A DNA stretch of 64,000 bases, taken from contig NC_007426.1 in assembly GCF_000026045.1 (NCBI RefSeq), positions 124,001 through 188,000 of the forward strand. Direction: 5' to 3'. Every line of letters begins with the position of its first letter. The stretch's first letter is position 1. Both the position numbers and the translations under genes were made by a program. This DNA comes from Natronomonas pharaonis DSM 2160. Its GTDB lineage: Archaea > Halobacteriota > Halobacteria > Halobacteriales > Haloarculaceae. This document shows positions 8,850 through 18,021 of the stretch, one piece after another. The notes beneath the pieces are model-generated. The model ran no database searches, had not been told where the DNA came from, and worked only from the letters and a program-made list of their open reading frames with translations.

Positions 8850-9890
8850 TCACTCGGTCTTTGGCTCGTGGCGGACACGGTAGCCACTGTCCGTCTCTGT
8901 GACGGCTTCGGCTGTATAGAGCTGGATTCCCCGTTCCTGCTTCGTCCGAACCGGGAAGTCGTAGTTGTCGGCGCGATATTCGAAGCTCTCGCCCGTCGAG
9001 CGGCGGCGGTCGATGAACGCCCGGTGCTCGTCGAGCCGTTCGTCGGTGACACGACGGGAGAGCGCGGGGACATCGGCCGCGCGGTCGTCGAAGGCTTCGA
9101 CGAGTCCATCATCGAGTTCGTAGCCGACCGAGTTCCGGCCGGCGACCATCGCTGCCAGCGTGGTCGTCCCCGTTCCCCAGAACGGGTCGAGAACGGTATC
9201 GCCGTAGGTGCTGTACATGTTGATGAGCCGATAGGGAATCTCGAACGGGTAGGCAGCCGAGCGGTCCCGGAGGTCCTCGTTGTCGAGTGTCTGCGTCTCA
9301 CCCCGGACATCCGTCCAAACATCGGAGAACCACTGGTTCCGCTCCTCCCAGAAGTAGGCCGCCTCGTAGCGGCGGTCGGCGTTCGGCTCGAAGGCCCGCC
9401 GGCCCCCGTTCCGGAACACGAGGATATACTCGTGTTCGAGAGTGACGTAGGCGTTCGGCGGAACCATCCCGGAGCCCATGAACTTCGCCGTCGAGTTGGC
9501 CGGTTTGCGCCAGAGCACCTCGGGAAGCGGGTCGAAGCCGAGCGACTCGAAGGCCTCGATGATGCGGGCGTGGTTCTGATAGACGCGAAAGCCGTCTCCG
9601 AGCGTCCGGGTCGCGTCGCCGACGTTGACACAGGCAATGCCGCCATCGACGAGGACGCGCGACAGCTCCCGCCAGACCGCATCGAGCTGCTCGTGCATCG
9701 CCTCGAAGGCGGCGTCGCCGTCACCGTCGGAAAGCAGCGATGCCACCGTCCCGTCGAGGTCGGCAAAGAGGTCGTCCCAAAGCTCGACCATCGGGTACGG
9801 CGGCGAGGTAACGACCAGCTCGACCGCATCGTCGTCGAGTTCCTCCAGCCCGCGGGCGTCGCCGGCGACGATGCGATGAGTGGTTTTCAT
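8850..9890 (-). CDS. zim: Orphan DNA N4-cytosine methyltransferase, probably CTAG-specific
   Basis: 346 residues from ATG 9890, starting MKTTHRIVAGDARGLEEL; the 24 codons of upstream open frame are not family-like. The catalytic motif TSPPYPM (28-34) precedes the AdoMet motif DPFWGTGTTTLAAM (235-248), a beta-class order, and SPPY is typical of N4-cytosine enzymes. There is no restriction endonuclease nearby. The N-terminus closely resembles the conserved haloarchaeal orphan methylase called Zim, which marks CTAG; that identification is from memory. Scarcity of CTAG in this window fits. It diverges from the UbiA-family gene. Confidence 0.85.
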   Translation of the reverse strand: MKTTHRIVAGDARGLEELDDDAVELVVTSPPYPMVELWDDLFADLDGTVASLLSDGDGDAAFEAMHEQLDAVWRELSRVLVDGGIACVNVGDATRTLGDGFRVYQNHARIIEAFESLGFDPLPEVLWRKPANSTAKFMGSGMVPPNAYVTLEHEYILVFRNGGRRAFEPNADRRYEAAYFWEERNQWFSDVWTDVRGETQTLDNEDLRDRSAAYPFEIPYRLINMYSTYGDTVLDPFWGTGTTTLAAMVAGRNSVGYELDDGLVEAFDDRAADVPALSRRVTDERLDEHRAFIDRRRSTGESFEYRADNYDFPVRTKQERGIQLYTAEAVTETDSGYRVRHEPKTE

Positions 9891-10000
9891 GGCGACCGCT
9901 TTTCTCCCCGGCCGGATAGTCCCTTCCGTCGCGGCGAGGCCGCGTCCCTGCCCGTGACACAAAGAATCAACCGGCTGGACGGCGTACGCTGAACGGACGG

Positions 10001-10861
10001 ATGGAACGCGGTACCGCCGGGACGCGTCAATTGCGGAGACGACTCCGTGATGTCGCCGTCCTCTTCGTCCACAGCAATCTCCTCATCTCGCTGGCGGCGA
10101 CGAGCGTCGCCTTCTCGACGATGTGGCTCGTCGGCGTGTCTGCCGACCCGGTACCGCTGTTTATCGTCTTCGCGGCGACGCTTTTCGTCTACAGCCTCAA
10201 CCGGTTGACAGACATCGAAGAGGACAGACAGAACGTCCCGCGGCGGGCAGCCTTCATCGAACGCTACGGCAAGCCGCTGTTTGCGGCCGGTGTCGCGCTG
10301 TATCTCGGCGCTATCGCCGTTGCCGTCTGGCTCGGGCTTCCCGGCGCGCCGTTTCTCATCCTTCCTGCAGTAGTTGCAGCGCTGTATTCGACGTTTAAAA
10401 TCAAGCAGCGACTGCTCGTCAAGAATCTCGTGGTCGGCGTCGCGTGGGGCATCATCCCGCTCGGCGTCGGCGTCTACTACGGCGTGCTCTGGACACCGGA
10501 GGTGCTCTTTGCCTTCGTGTTCGTTACTGTCATGCTGACAGTCGCAGCGGCGATTTTTGATATCAAGGACATCGAGGGCGACCGAGCGGAGGGAATTAGG
10601 ACGTTCCCGATTGTTTTCAGCCCGGCAGCGACACGTTGGGGTGCCGCCGTCATCACCGTCCTCGTCGCGGCCGGCGTCGTCGTCGCCGTTGCGACCGGCG
10701 TCGTCTCGCATCGAGCGCTCGTTTTTCTGTCGCTTTCGGCGTACGTCTTCGCCTACATCCCCTTTGCGAGCCGCGACCGCGGGCCGCTGTTTTACGGGTT
10801 CGTCGTCGACGGCGAGCACGTCTTTCTGGGAGCGGTGGTCCTGCTCGTCGAGTGGCTGTGA
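10001..10861 (+). CDS. UbiA-family prenyltransferase (integral membrane)
   Basis: 286 residues with about eight hydrophobic segments. Both Asp-rich motifs of the UbiA superfamily are present: NRLTDIEED (about residues 67-75) for prenyl-diphosphate/Mg2+ binding and [12 protein letters not shown] (about 187-198). These enzymes attach isoprenoid chains to aromatic or other acceptors in the membrane, for example in menaquinone, haem or archaeal lipid synthesis. The acceptor cannot be told from sequence, and no quinone pathway gene is adjacent. The downstream atpD gene has its own promoter-like element, so co-transcription is not required. Confidence 0.9.
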
Positions 10862-10890
10862 ACGGACAAGCCGCCCGCGACGACTGGAAA

Positions 10891-10898
10891 GGATTAAC
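10891..10898 (+). promoter_or_regulatory. TATA-like element before atpD
   Basis: GGATTAAC lies about 28-35 nt before the atpD ATG at 10926, inside the 64-bp gap after the prenyltransferase gene. It suggests that atpD is transcribed separately. Confidence 0.45.
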
Positions 10899-10925
10899 CC
10901 GGTTCGGACTGAAGGGCCGACAAGA

Positions 10926-11621
10926 ATGAGCAAGGACGTCAAGCCGACGCGGAAGAACCTCATGGCCATCGAGGACCGCATCGAGCTGTCCGAGCGGGGC
11001 CACGACACGCTCGAAAAGAAACGGGACGGCCTCATCATGGAGTTCATGGACATTCTCGACCAGGCACAGGATGTCCGGTCCGACCTCGATGAGAACTACG
11101 AGCGCGCTCAGCGGAACATCAACATGGCGCGGGCGATGGAAGGCGATGTCGCGGTCCGGGGGGCCGCCGCAGCGCTGAAAGAACACCCCGAAATCACCAC
11201 GCAGTCGAAGAACATCATGGGCGTCGTCGTCCCGCAAATCGAGTCGACGAAGGTCAAGAAGTCTCTCGACCAGCGCGGCTACGGACTCGTCGGGACGTCC
11301 GCCCGCATCGACGAGGCTGCCGACGCCTACGAGGAGCTGTTGGAGACCATCATTCTCGCCGCCGAGGTCGAGACGGCGATGAAGAAGATGCTCGACGAAA
11401 TCGAGAAGACCAAGCGCCGTGTCAACGCCCTCGAGTTCAAGCTGCTTCCCGAGCTCCACGAGGCACAGGAGTACATCGAGCAGAAGCTCGAAGAACAGGA
11501 GCGGGAAGAGATATTCCGGATGAAGAAAATCAAGGCGAAAAAGGAAGAAGAGGAAGAAGAAAACCCCGTCGCCGACACCGAATCCGCCGCGGAAGCGGCC
11601 GTCACGGAAGCCGGGCAGTAG
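10926..11621 (+). CDS. atpD: A-type ATP synthase subunit D
   Basis: 231 residues. The sequence [41 protein letters not shown] is the classic start of the central-stalk D subunit (V/A-type), followed by a long central segment and a second long coiled coil (about 130-205) ending in a charged KKEEEEEE tail. Subunit D forms the rotor axle with subunit F and couples catalysis in A3B3 to rotation of the membrane ring. None of the other eight ATPase subunit genes is adjacent, whereas haloarchaea normally keep D at or near the end of one cluster. The start follows a short gap with its own promoter-like element. Confidence 0.97.
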
Positions 11622-11779
11622 CTCCGAAACAGCCCGTCAGGCTGCTGCAGCTGTCGTTGATTGAGACTGCGTCGGCGCGTCCGCTTTTGTCCCGAGCACT
11701 GTCGGGTGTCTGTTTCTGACACGACCGCAGCCTATAATCACCCCCGGGTAAATGATACGGTAGCTGAGCGACCGAAACA

Positions 11780-13201
11780 ATGAGCGAACGCGAATCTCTC
11801 TCGGGGGCGGACAACGCGTGGCGGCGGATGGGGACACCGACGAACCTGATGACGATTACGGGGGTGATGATGTTCGACGAACGGATGACCTACGAGGACC
11901 TCTGTAATCGGCTCGAAGAGCGGCTGCTTCGGTTCGAGCGGTTCCAACAGCGTATTGGCGGCCGGAAGCGCCGATTCAGACAACCCTACTGGGAAACCGT
12001 CGACGGCTTCGATGTCGAACCGCACGTCTACCACATCTCGCTGCCGGAGCCGCAGGATAAGGCGACCTTCGAGGCGTTCGTGGGAAAACTGATGAGTCGG
12101 CCGCTCGATGAGTCGCGGCCGCTGTGGGAAGCGTATCTCGTCGATGGAGCGGGGCCGGGAGAAGGAAACGCAGTAGCGTTCCGGCTCAACCACAGCATCG
12201 GGGACGGCTTTGCGCTGCTGTATGTCCTGCTCGGGCTCGTCGACAACCCCGGCGACATCGAACTCCCATCGGGGATGGTGTCGGCACCGGATGATATCGG
12301 CGACGATGCCGACAGCGGAGCGGACGGGGGTAATGGGTCGGACGAAAGCGACGTGGCGAGTGGGGACGGACAGCCCGCCGACACCGATTCGAAATCGGAT
12401 GGAGAACGTGGCTCGTCGGGGCTCCCGAGTCCCGTCAGCGCGGCCGGGACTGCAGCGACGGGCGTTGCGACGGGGTATGACCTCCTGTTCGGCGACGACG
12501 ACCCCGATACCTCGCTCCGCGGCGAGCTGGGGCAAACAAAGCGGGCGGCTTGGACCGACGAGATTCCACTGGAACAGGTCAGGACCGTCTGTGAGGCCCA
12601 GCCGCACAGGGCAACCATCAACGACGTTCTGCTGGCGGCGCTTGCGGGGGCGCTTCGCCGGCTCTTAGAGGACCGCGGCGAACCCGTCGACGGGATGGAA
12701 CTCCACGGGACCGTGCCGGTCAACCTCAAGCCGATGGCGGAGCGGGACGGTTCGCTGGGGAACAACTTCGGGCTGGTGTTCCTGCCGCTGCCGGTCGGTA
12801 CTGAGCCGCTACAGGAGCGAATCAGCATCATCCACGAGTGGATGGACGGCAAGCGGGCAGGGATTCAGGCGTTCCTGATGTACGCGCTGTTGACCATCGG
12901 CGGCCACGTGCCCGAGTACGTCCAAAAGAAGGTGATGACGCTGTTCGAGGACCGCGCGACCGGCGTCGTGACGAACGTCCCGGGGCCGACAGATGCCATC
13001 CAGTTCGCCGGACGCGAGATAACCGACATGATATTCTGGGTGCCGCAGGCCAACGAACAAGGCATCGGCATCAGCATCTTCAGCTACGACGGCAACGTCA
13101 GAGTCGGCGTCGCGGCCGACGAAAACCTGCTCGGAGCGCCCGGAGAACTCGCGGCAGCCTTCGAGGCGGAGATGGAGGCGCTACTCGAAGACGCCGAGTA
13201 G
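11780..13201 (+). CDS. WS/DGAT-family acyltransferase
   Basis: 473 residues. The N-terminal segment LSGADNAWRRMGTPTNLMTITGVMMFD and the condensing motif NHSIGDG (137-143) match the wax ester synthase/diacylglycerol acyltransferase family; the canonical HHxxxDG has Asn in place of the first His, but the catalytic second His (H138) is kept. The C-terminal half has LHGTVPVNLKP, NNFGLVFLPLP and TGVVTNVPGP, also family hallmarks. These enzymes acylate alcohols or diacylglycerol with acyl-CoA. An acidic, Gly/Ser-rich linker at about 167-215 separates the two halves. Because archaeal membrane lipids are ethers, the physiological substrate is uncertain. Confidence 0.88.
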   Translation: MSERESLSGADNAWRRMGTPTNLMTITGVMMFDERMTYEDLCNRLEERLLRFERFQQRIGGRKRRFRQPYWETVDGFDVEPHVYHISLPEPQDKATFEAFVGKLMSRPLDESRPLWEAYLVDGAGPGEGNAVAFRLNHSIGDGFALLYVLLGLVDNPGDIELPSGMVSAPDDIGDDADSGADGGNGSDESDVASGDGQPADTDSKSDGERGSSGLPSPVSAAGTAATGVATGYDLLFGDDDPDTSLRGELGQTKRAAWTDEIPLEQVRTVCEAQPHRATINDVLLAALAGALRRLLEDRGEPVDGMELHGTVPVNLKPMAERDGSLGNNFGLVFLPLPVGTEPLQERISIIHEWMDGKRAGIQAFLMYALLTIGGHVPEYVQKKVMTLFEDRATGVVTNVPGPTDAIQFAGREITDMIFWVPQANEQGIGISIFSYDGNVRVGVAADENLLGAPGELAAAFEAEMEALLEDAE

Positions 13202-13236
13202 TACAATTCATACGGAGCGGGCCGATAACGGGGCGT

Positions 13237-13629
13237 ATGAACTGTCCGAGCTGCGATGTCCCGCTTGTCGTCTTCGATGTCCCCGTCACGTACCGAGATT
13301 ACATTCCAGAAGGTGCCGAACGCGCCGGGCTGTGTCCGGAGTGTCTGGCGCTGGCCGCCGCGGAGGATGCGGCTGCCGAGTCGCGCTTCGAGCGCATCAC
13401 CAGTTCGTTCCCAACCGACGAGGACGCGGCCGTGCCGCTGGCCATCGCTGTCGGGCTGCTCGATTCGCTCGCGCTCAACCGGCAGGCGCTGGAGGAGTTG
13501 CTGACCGATGTCGAGAGCGCCGGCGTCGACCCGCTGTTGGTCTTAGACCGGCTACACGTACAGGGCGGCACCAACCCTGAGTTCGATATTGAGCGACGAC
13601 GACACCAGTTGACACAGCTACTCGATTAA
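13237..13629 (+). CDS. DUF6276-type small zinc-ribbon protein
   Basis: 130 residues. The N-terminus MNCPSCDVPLVVFDVP and LCPECLALA give two CxxC pairs (about 30 residues apart), forming a zinc ribbon. The remainder is helical (VPLAIAVGLLDSLALNRQALEELL) and ends DIERRRHQLTQLLD. It resembles a conserved haloarchaeal family (DUF6276) of unknown role. Its stop codon shares TTAA with the stop of the convergent aRF1 gene. It starts 36 bp after the acyltransferase and may be co-transcribed with it. Confidence 0.75.
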   Translation: MNCPSCDVPLVVFDVPVTYRDYIPEGAERAGLCPECLALAAAEDAAAESRFERITSSFPTDEDAAVPLAIAVGLLDSLALNRQALEELLTDVESAGVDPLLVLDRLHVQGGTNPEFDIERRRHQLTQLLD

Positions 13630-14867
13630 ACGCCGGTCGAGTATCGGAGGATGCCAGCGATGCCGCCGAAGGCGGTCAGTAGCTGTTCGCCCTTCTCGAA
13701 GTCCGTCGAGATGAATTTCACGTCGGAGCCGCGCTGTTCGGCCAGTTCCATCAGGTGGTCGATGGCGTCTTCCCGTTCGACGGCCTCGCCCTCGGAGCCG
13801 TCCTCGCAGGTGTGGTCGGGCGTGTCGGCCCGGCGGTCGATGAGTTCGTACTCTTCGCGGCTGCCGCAATCGAAGGTGACGACATCCTTTCGGAGGTCTT
13901 CGCTGATGAGCAGCCGGTCGACCGACCCCATCATCAGGTTCTGTCTGGTCGCATCGAAGCCGTAGGTCGCCTTCTGGCCGTCGTGGAGCTGCTCGAAGAA
14001 CTCCTCCATTTCGGCCTTATCTTTCATGACCTCCGTCTCGGCGAGGACGTCCTCGGCGGCGTCGACGAGGTCGTACAGCCCCGACTCGTCGGTGTAGGAG
14101 ATGTCGAACTTGCCCAACACCATGTCCTGTAGCTCGTGGTGGAGGTAGTCGCCGTCGAGGAATTCGTCCTTTGTCGGCGAAGGCCCACCGACGAGGATGC
14201 CGTCCATCTCGTGGCGCTTCGGAACGAAGAGGTCGTCAGCCATCTCGGCGACCTCCTGATAGAAGTTGTCGATGGCTTCGAGCCGCAGGCGGGCGAATCG
14301 CTGGGCGGACTGGCCACCTTTCCGCTGCTTGCCCGGCACCAGCGAGGAGGCGGACTTGACCGGCTCGACACGCTTGCCCTTCAGCCAGCCGACGTTGGCC
14401 TCTCGGCGGTCGAGGACAACGAGCCCGTAGAGGCCCTTGTCGCCAAGCATCTCCTGCAGCGGCTCGGTGAGAAAATGCGAGTCACAGTGGTACCGGAACG
14501 ACTGAATCGGGTCCGGCGGCGACTCAAGCACTTCCGTGACCATGTCGGTTTGGCCACCGCCGGCATCGACCGCGCCCGAAAACAGCACCATCCCCCTGTC
14601 CGGCGGGAAGGTATCGTAGTACTTCAGCCGATCCTTGAGACTCTTGAGAGCATCCTGTACCGCAGTCCGGGTCTGCTTTGATTTGATGTTCGCGGCTTCG
14701 CTGTGCTCCTGTGTGACGTGTTGGACCACGTCGCTTATTTGTCGGTCTTCGGGGACGTAAATCGAGACGAGCTGGGTCCCGGAGCCCGAATACTCGTCGA
14801 GTTCCTCGATTACCTTCTGGAACTCGTATTTCTGTTTGTCTGACGGCTCCCCGTCGTCTTCGCTCAT
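13626..14867 (-). CDS. prf1: Peptide chain release factor aRF1
   Basis: 413 residues, the family length. Domain 1 has the stop-codon reading motifs NIKS (60-63) and YxCxxxF (126-132). Domain 2 has the catalytic GGQ (184-186) in KGGQSAQRF, which triggers peptidyl-tRNA hydrolysis. Domain 3 follows to the end. It recognises all three stop codons in archaea and works with aEF1A in place of a dedicated RF3-type GTPase. The gene is convergent with the zinc-ribbon gene, and the two stop codons overlap by two bases. Confidence 0.97.
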   Translation of the reverse strand: MSEDDGEPSDKQKYEFQKVIEELDEYSGSGTQLVSIYVPEDRQISDVVQHVTQEHSEAANIKSKQTRTAVQDALKSLKDRLKYYDTFPPDRGMVLFSGAVDAGGGQTDMVTEVLESPPDPIQSFRYHCDSHFLTEPLQEMLGDKGLYGLVVLDRREANVGWLKGKRVEPVKSASSLVPGKQRKGGQSAQRFARLRLEAIDNFYQEVAEMADDLFVPKRHEMDGILVGGPSPTKDEFLDGDYLHHELQDMVLGKFDISYTDESGLYDLVDAAEDVLAETEVMKDKAEMEEFFEQLHDGQKATYGFDATRQNLMMGSVDRLLISEDLRKDVVTFDCGSREEYELIDRRADTPDHTCEDGSEGEAVEREDAIDHLMELAEQRGSDVKFISTDFEKGEQLLTAFGGIAGILRYSTGV

Positions 14868-14947
14868 TATCCCGCCTTTGCGGGTCAGGGAGTAAAACTC
14901 CGTCCTTTGCGCGGCAGATTTTAACCGCGCGGCGTGCTGTTGGCCGT

Positions 14948-15175
14948 ATGGGTGTATCGCTAAAGTGGGCCGGTACCGCTCTCAAGGCGCTTGTAGCAAC
15001 AGCGGCGGCCGGCATCGCGGTCGTCGGGTGGACGCTGGTCGAAATGGCTCGTCACCCGGAAGCGGGCGGGTCGGTCCCTGTGTTGGCCGCTATTACCGTC
15101 GCCGCCGCGGCGATTGCGGGCGGGCTGGCATGGTGGGTCTGGCGGGACAGCCGCCGCCACCGGCTCAACCGTTGA
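14948..15175 (+). CDS. Small membrane protein with two predicted helices
   Basis: 75 residues with two hydrophobic stretches (about residues 8-30 and 44-64, ending WWVWRD) and a basic C-terminus. I do not recognise a family. It diverges from aRF1 and its last 11 bp overlap the 3' end of serA on the other strand. The start ATG follows a purine-poor leader, and a TTTTAACC element about 28 nt upstream could be the TATA box. Confidence 0.7.
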   Translation: MGVSLKWAGTALKALVATAAAGIAVVGWTLVEMARHPEAGGSVPVLAAITVAAAAIAGGLAWWVWRDSRRHRLNR

Positions 15176-16745
15176 GGCTGATATATTTCGTCTCGATGAT
15201 GCGGTCGTCGGACTCCAGTTCCTCCCGTGCCTCGTCGGGAACCTCTTGGTCGACGTTGTAGACGGTCAGCGCCTCACCGCCGTGTGTCTCGCGGGCGTTA
15301 AACATGCCGGCGATGTTCACGTCGTATGTTCCCATCACGGTCCCGATGTGGCCGATGACGCCCGGCTCGTCGGTGTTTCGGGCGACCATCATTTTGCCAC
15401 CGGGGATGGCGTCGACACGGTAGCCGTCGACGCGAACGATACGGGCATCGTCGTCAGCAAACAGCGTTCCGCAGACGGCGATTTCCTCCTCGCCGTCGCT
15501 GACGGTGACGGTCACAAGCGACTGGAAGTCCTCGGCCTGTCGGCGCTTGGTTTCGGAGACGCCGATGCCGCGCTCCTCGGCGATGCTGGGCGCGTTGACG
15601 GCGTTTACCTGCCATTCGAGCGGCTCGAAGACGCCCTTCAGCGCCGAGGCGGTGACGAGTTCGACATCCTCGCTGGCGATGTCGCCCTCGTAGGTGACCT
15701 CGACGTTTTCGACGCGGCTGTCGAGGAGCTGGACGGCGATTTTGCCGGCTGTCTCCGCGAGGTCGATGTAGGGCTCGACGCGCGGGAACGCCGATTCGTC
15801 CATCGAGGGTGCGTTCAGTGCGTTCATCACCGGCTCGCCGTTGAACGCGGCGACGACCTGTTCGGCCGTCGAGACGGCGACGTTCTCTTGGGCAGCCTCG
15901 GTCGACGCGCCGAGGTGCGGCGTGACGATGACGTCTTCGACATCCAACAGCGGGCTGTCATCGGGCAACGGCTCCTCGGCGAAGACGTCCAGCGCCGCGC
16001 CGGCGACAGTGCCGTCCTCGACGGCTGCCGCGAGGGCCGGTTCGTCGATGATGCCGCCGCGGGCGCAGTTGACGACGTAGCCGCCCTCCATCTTGGCGAG
16101 TTCCGCCTCGCCGAGCATGTTCTCCGTCTCGGGCGTCAGCGGCGTATGAATCGTCAGGACGTCTGCGCGTTCGAGCACGTCATCGAGGTCGGAGAGTTCC
16201 GCGCCGAGCTGTTCGGCCCGCTCTTCGGAGATGTACGGGTCGAACGCGACGAGGTCCATCCCCAGCGAGTCGAGTTTCTTGGCGACCTCTTGGCCGACAC
16301 GGCCGAGGCCGACGATGCCGAGCGTCTTCCCGTTGAGTTCGGTGCCGAGGAACTCGCCCTTTGCCCACTCGCCGCCCTTGAGACGGGTGTGAGCCTGCGG
16401 AATGGAGCGGGCGGTCGCAAACGTCATTGCAACGGTGTGTTCCGAGGCAGCGCGGACGTTGCCTTCGGGCGCGTTGGCGACGATGACACCTGCGTCGGTC
16501 GCAGCGTCGATGTCGATGTTGTCGACGCCGATGCCCGCCCGGCCGACGATGACCAGGTCGGATGCGGCGTCGAGAACCTCCTCGGTGACTTCCGTCCCCG
16601 AGCGGACAATGAGCGCGTTCGCATCCGAGACTGCGTCCAGCAGGTCTTGGCCTTCCGCATCGTAGTTTGTGACGACCTCATGGCCGGCGTCACGCAGCAC
16701 TTCGAGGCCGGCATCCGCGATGGGGTCCGTGACGAGTACCTTCAT
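15165..16745 (-). CDS. serA: D-3-phosphoglycerate dehydrogenase
   Basis: 526 residues from ATG 16745 (MKVLVTDPIADAGLEVL); the longer open frame upstream is not family-like. The N-terminal part is a D-2-hydroxyacid dehydrogenase with NAD motif GIVGLGRVGQEVAKKL and catalytic Arg/Glu/His region (NCARGGIIDE, PHLGAST). An allosteric substrate-binding domain follows, then a C-terminal ACT domain (about 450-526, ARNTDEPGVIGHIGTVMGTYDVNIAGM). It makes the first step of serine biosynthesis and the ACT domain usually gives feedback control by serine. It is divergent from serB with 220 bp between them, so the two may share regulation. Confidence 0.96.
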   Translation of the reverse strand: MKVLVTDPIADAGLEVLRDAGHEVVTNYDAEGQDLLDAVSDANALIVRSGTEVTEEVLDAASDLVIVGRAGIGVDNIDIDAATDAGVIVANAPEGNVRAASEHTVAMTFATARSIPQAHTRLKGGEWAKGEFLGTELNGKTLGIVGLGRVGQEVAKKLDSLGMDLVAFDPYISEERAEQLGAELSDLDDVLERADVLTIHTPLTPETENMLGEAELAKMEGGYVVNCARGGIIDEPALAAAVEDGTVAGAALDVFAEEPLPDDSPLLDVEDVIVTPHLGASTEAAQENVAVSTAEQVVAAFNGEPVMNALNAPSMDESAFPRVEPYIDLAETAGKIAVQLLDSRVENVEVTYEGDIASEDVELVTASALKGVFEPLEWQVNAVNAPSIAEERGIGVSETKRRQAEDFQSLVTVTVSDGEEEIAVCGTLFADDDARIVRVDGYRVDAIPGGKMMVARNTDEPGVIGHIGTVMGTYDVNIAGMFNARETHGGEALTVYNVDQEVPDEAREELESDDRIIETKYISLNG

Positions 16746-16965
16746 AAGCGTATGCTCCCGTCCGGCAGGGATAACGCTTTCCTCATCGGTCCGGCTGCCG
16801 TCCCCCGAAGTAGACATGTTTGTGTATTCCGGCGGCAAAATTCGACTCGAAATAGACACGGGGATGGGTCGTTCGCCGGTGCACGGCCGAGGCATGCCGG
16901 GCGTACGTAGCTCCACCTCGAACAGGAACCGGACGATTTGTGACCCCTCGCTTCCCAGAGCCGGT

Positions 16966-17598
16966 ATGCTCATCGCGTTCGACTTCGACGGGACGCTCTC
17001 GGATTCAGAGATGACGGTGCTGCTCGGCGAGGAAGCCGGCGTCGCCGACGAGATCGACGATATCACCGAGCGGGCAATGAACGACGAACTCTCCTACGCT
17101 GAGAGCCTCTACGCCCGAGCCGAGCTGCTCGATGGACTCGAATCGTCGGCGGTCGACGCCGCCTTCAACCGCGTGGCGCTTCGTCCCGGCAGCGCAGACG
17201 TCATCGAAGCGCTCTCGGAGGCCGGCCACCACGTCGCCATCCTGACCGGCGGCTTCGAGCAGGGCGTCGAGCGCGCACTCGAAACCGAGGGGGTCAGCGT
17301 TGATACGGTCGTCGCCAACCGACTGCCGGCGCGGAACGGAACGCTGACCGGCGACGCCGAGGGACCGCTCATCGAAGGCACCAAGGACGACGCGCTCGCC
17401 GACCTCGCCGACGAAGTCGGCGTCAGCATGGACGACACCGTGGCTATCGGCGACGGAGCCAACGACCTCCCGATGCTGGAGGTCGCCGGGCTGGCGGTCG
17501 GCTACGAGCCGAAGCCGGCCGTCGAGCCGCATTGTGACACCGTCGTCGCCTCGATGGCCGAGTTGCTCGACCTGCTTGAGGCGAAGGCGGTCCTGTAA
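16966..17598 (+). CDS. serB: Phosphoserine phosphatase
   Basis: 210 residues, HAD superfamily. Motif I is DFDGTL (residues 5-10) with nucleophile Asp5, motif II is in ILTGGFEQGV, motif III Lys is in GTKDDAL, and motif IV is AIGDGANDLPML. GANDLPML and the cap domain fit phosphoserine phosphatase. It completes serine synthesis, opposite the divergent serA. An open frame continues upstream of 16966, but the family start is MLIAFDFDGTL. Confidence 0.93.
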   Translation: MLIAFDFDGTLSDSEMTVLLGEEAGVADEIDDITERAMNDELSYAESLYARAELLDGLESSAVDAAFNRVALRPGSADVIEALSEAGHHVAILTGGFEQGVERALETEGVSVDTVVANRLPARNGTLTGDAEGPLIEGTKDDALADLADEVGVSMDDTVAIGDGANDLPMLEVAGLAVGYEPKPAVEPHCDTVVASMAELLDLLEAKAVL

Positions 17599-17643
17599 CT
17601 GGGTTCCGGCCGCTTTATTTCGACAGAGAACATCAACTGGGGC

Positions 17644-17913
17644 ATGGGACTCCGCAGGGTGCTTTTCGCGCCGCTTTACCGCATCGCCGATTGGGCCGAC
17701 AGCAACCCGCTGAGTGCCGTCGGAGCCATCATCGCGCTCGGAGCGCTGGCGATGCTTTTGGTGTCGATGAGCCTCAGCCTCGAAGCAACGGGGGCCGAAC
17801 TGACCACGGAAGCGGAGACAGCGATGCTTCTGGCGGAGCTGGCCGCAGAACGACCAGCATACCTCGTTACCGCGGGTGTGGGGCTGGCTGTCGTGCTGTT
17901 CTACGACGGGTAA
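17644..17913 (+). CDS. Small membrane protein
   Basis: 89 residues with a basic start, a hydrophobic segment at about 24-46 (LSAVGAIIALGALAMLLVSMSL) and another at about 70-85 (AYLVTAGVGLAVVLFY). No family recognised. It begins 45 bp after serB and could be in the same transcript. The C-terminus ends right after the second helix. Confidence 0.65.
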   Translation: MGLRRVLFAPLYRIADWADSNPLSAVGAIIALGALAMLLVSMSLSLEATGAELTTEAETAMLLAELAAERPAYLVTAGVGLAVVLFYDG

Positions 17914-18021
17914 ATGGTGAGCCGACAGTAGCCAAGCGTGCTGGAGCGTGGGTCGGCGTTCGGTGTCGGGGGTCGGTTCGCATGCAGAAAGGACTTATAT
18001 TATCCGATAATTCGGGAGAAT

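Noticed and set aside
15114-16910. 598-codon plus-strand ORF
   Set aside because: It is antisense to serA, whose NAD, catalytic and ACT motifs are clear.
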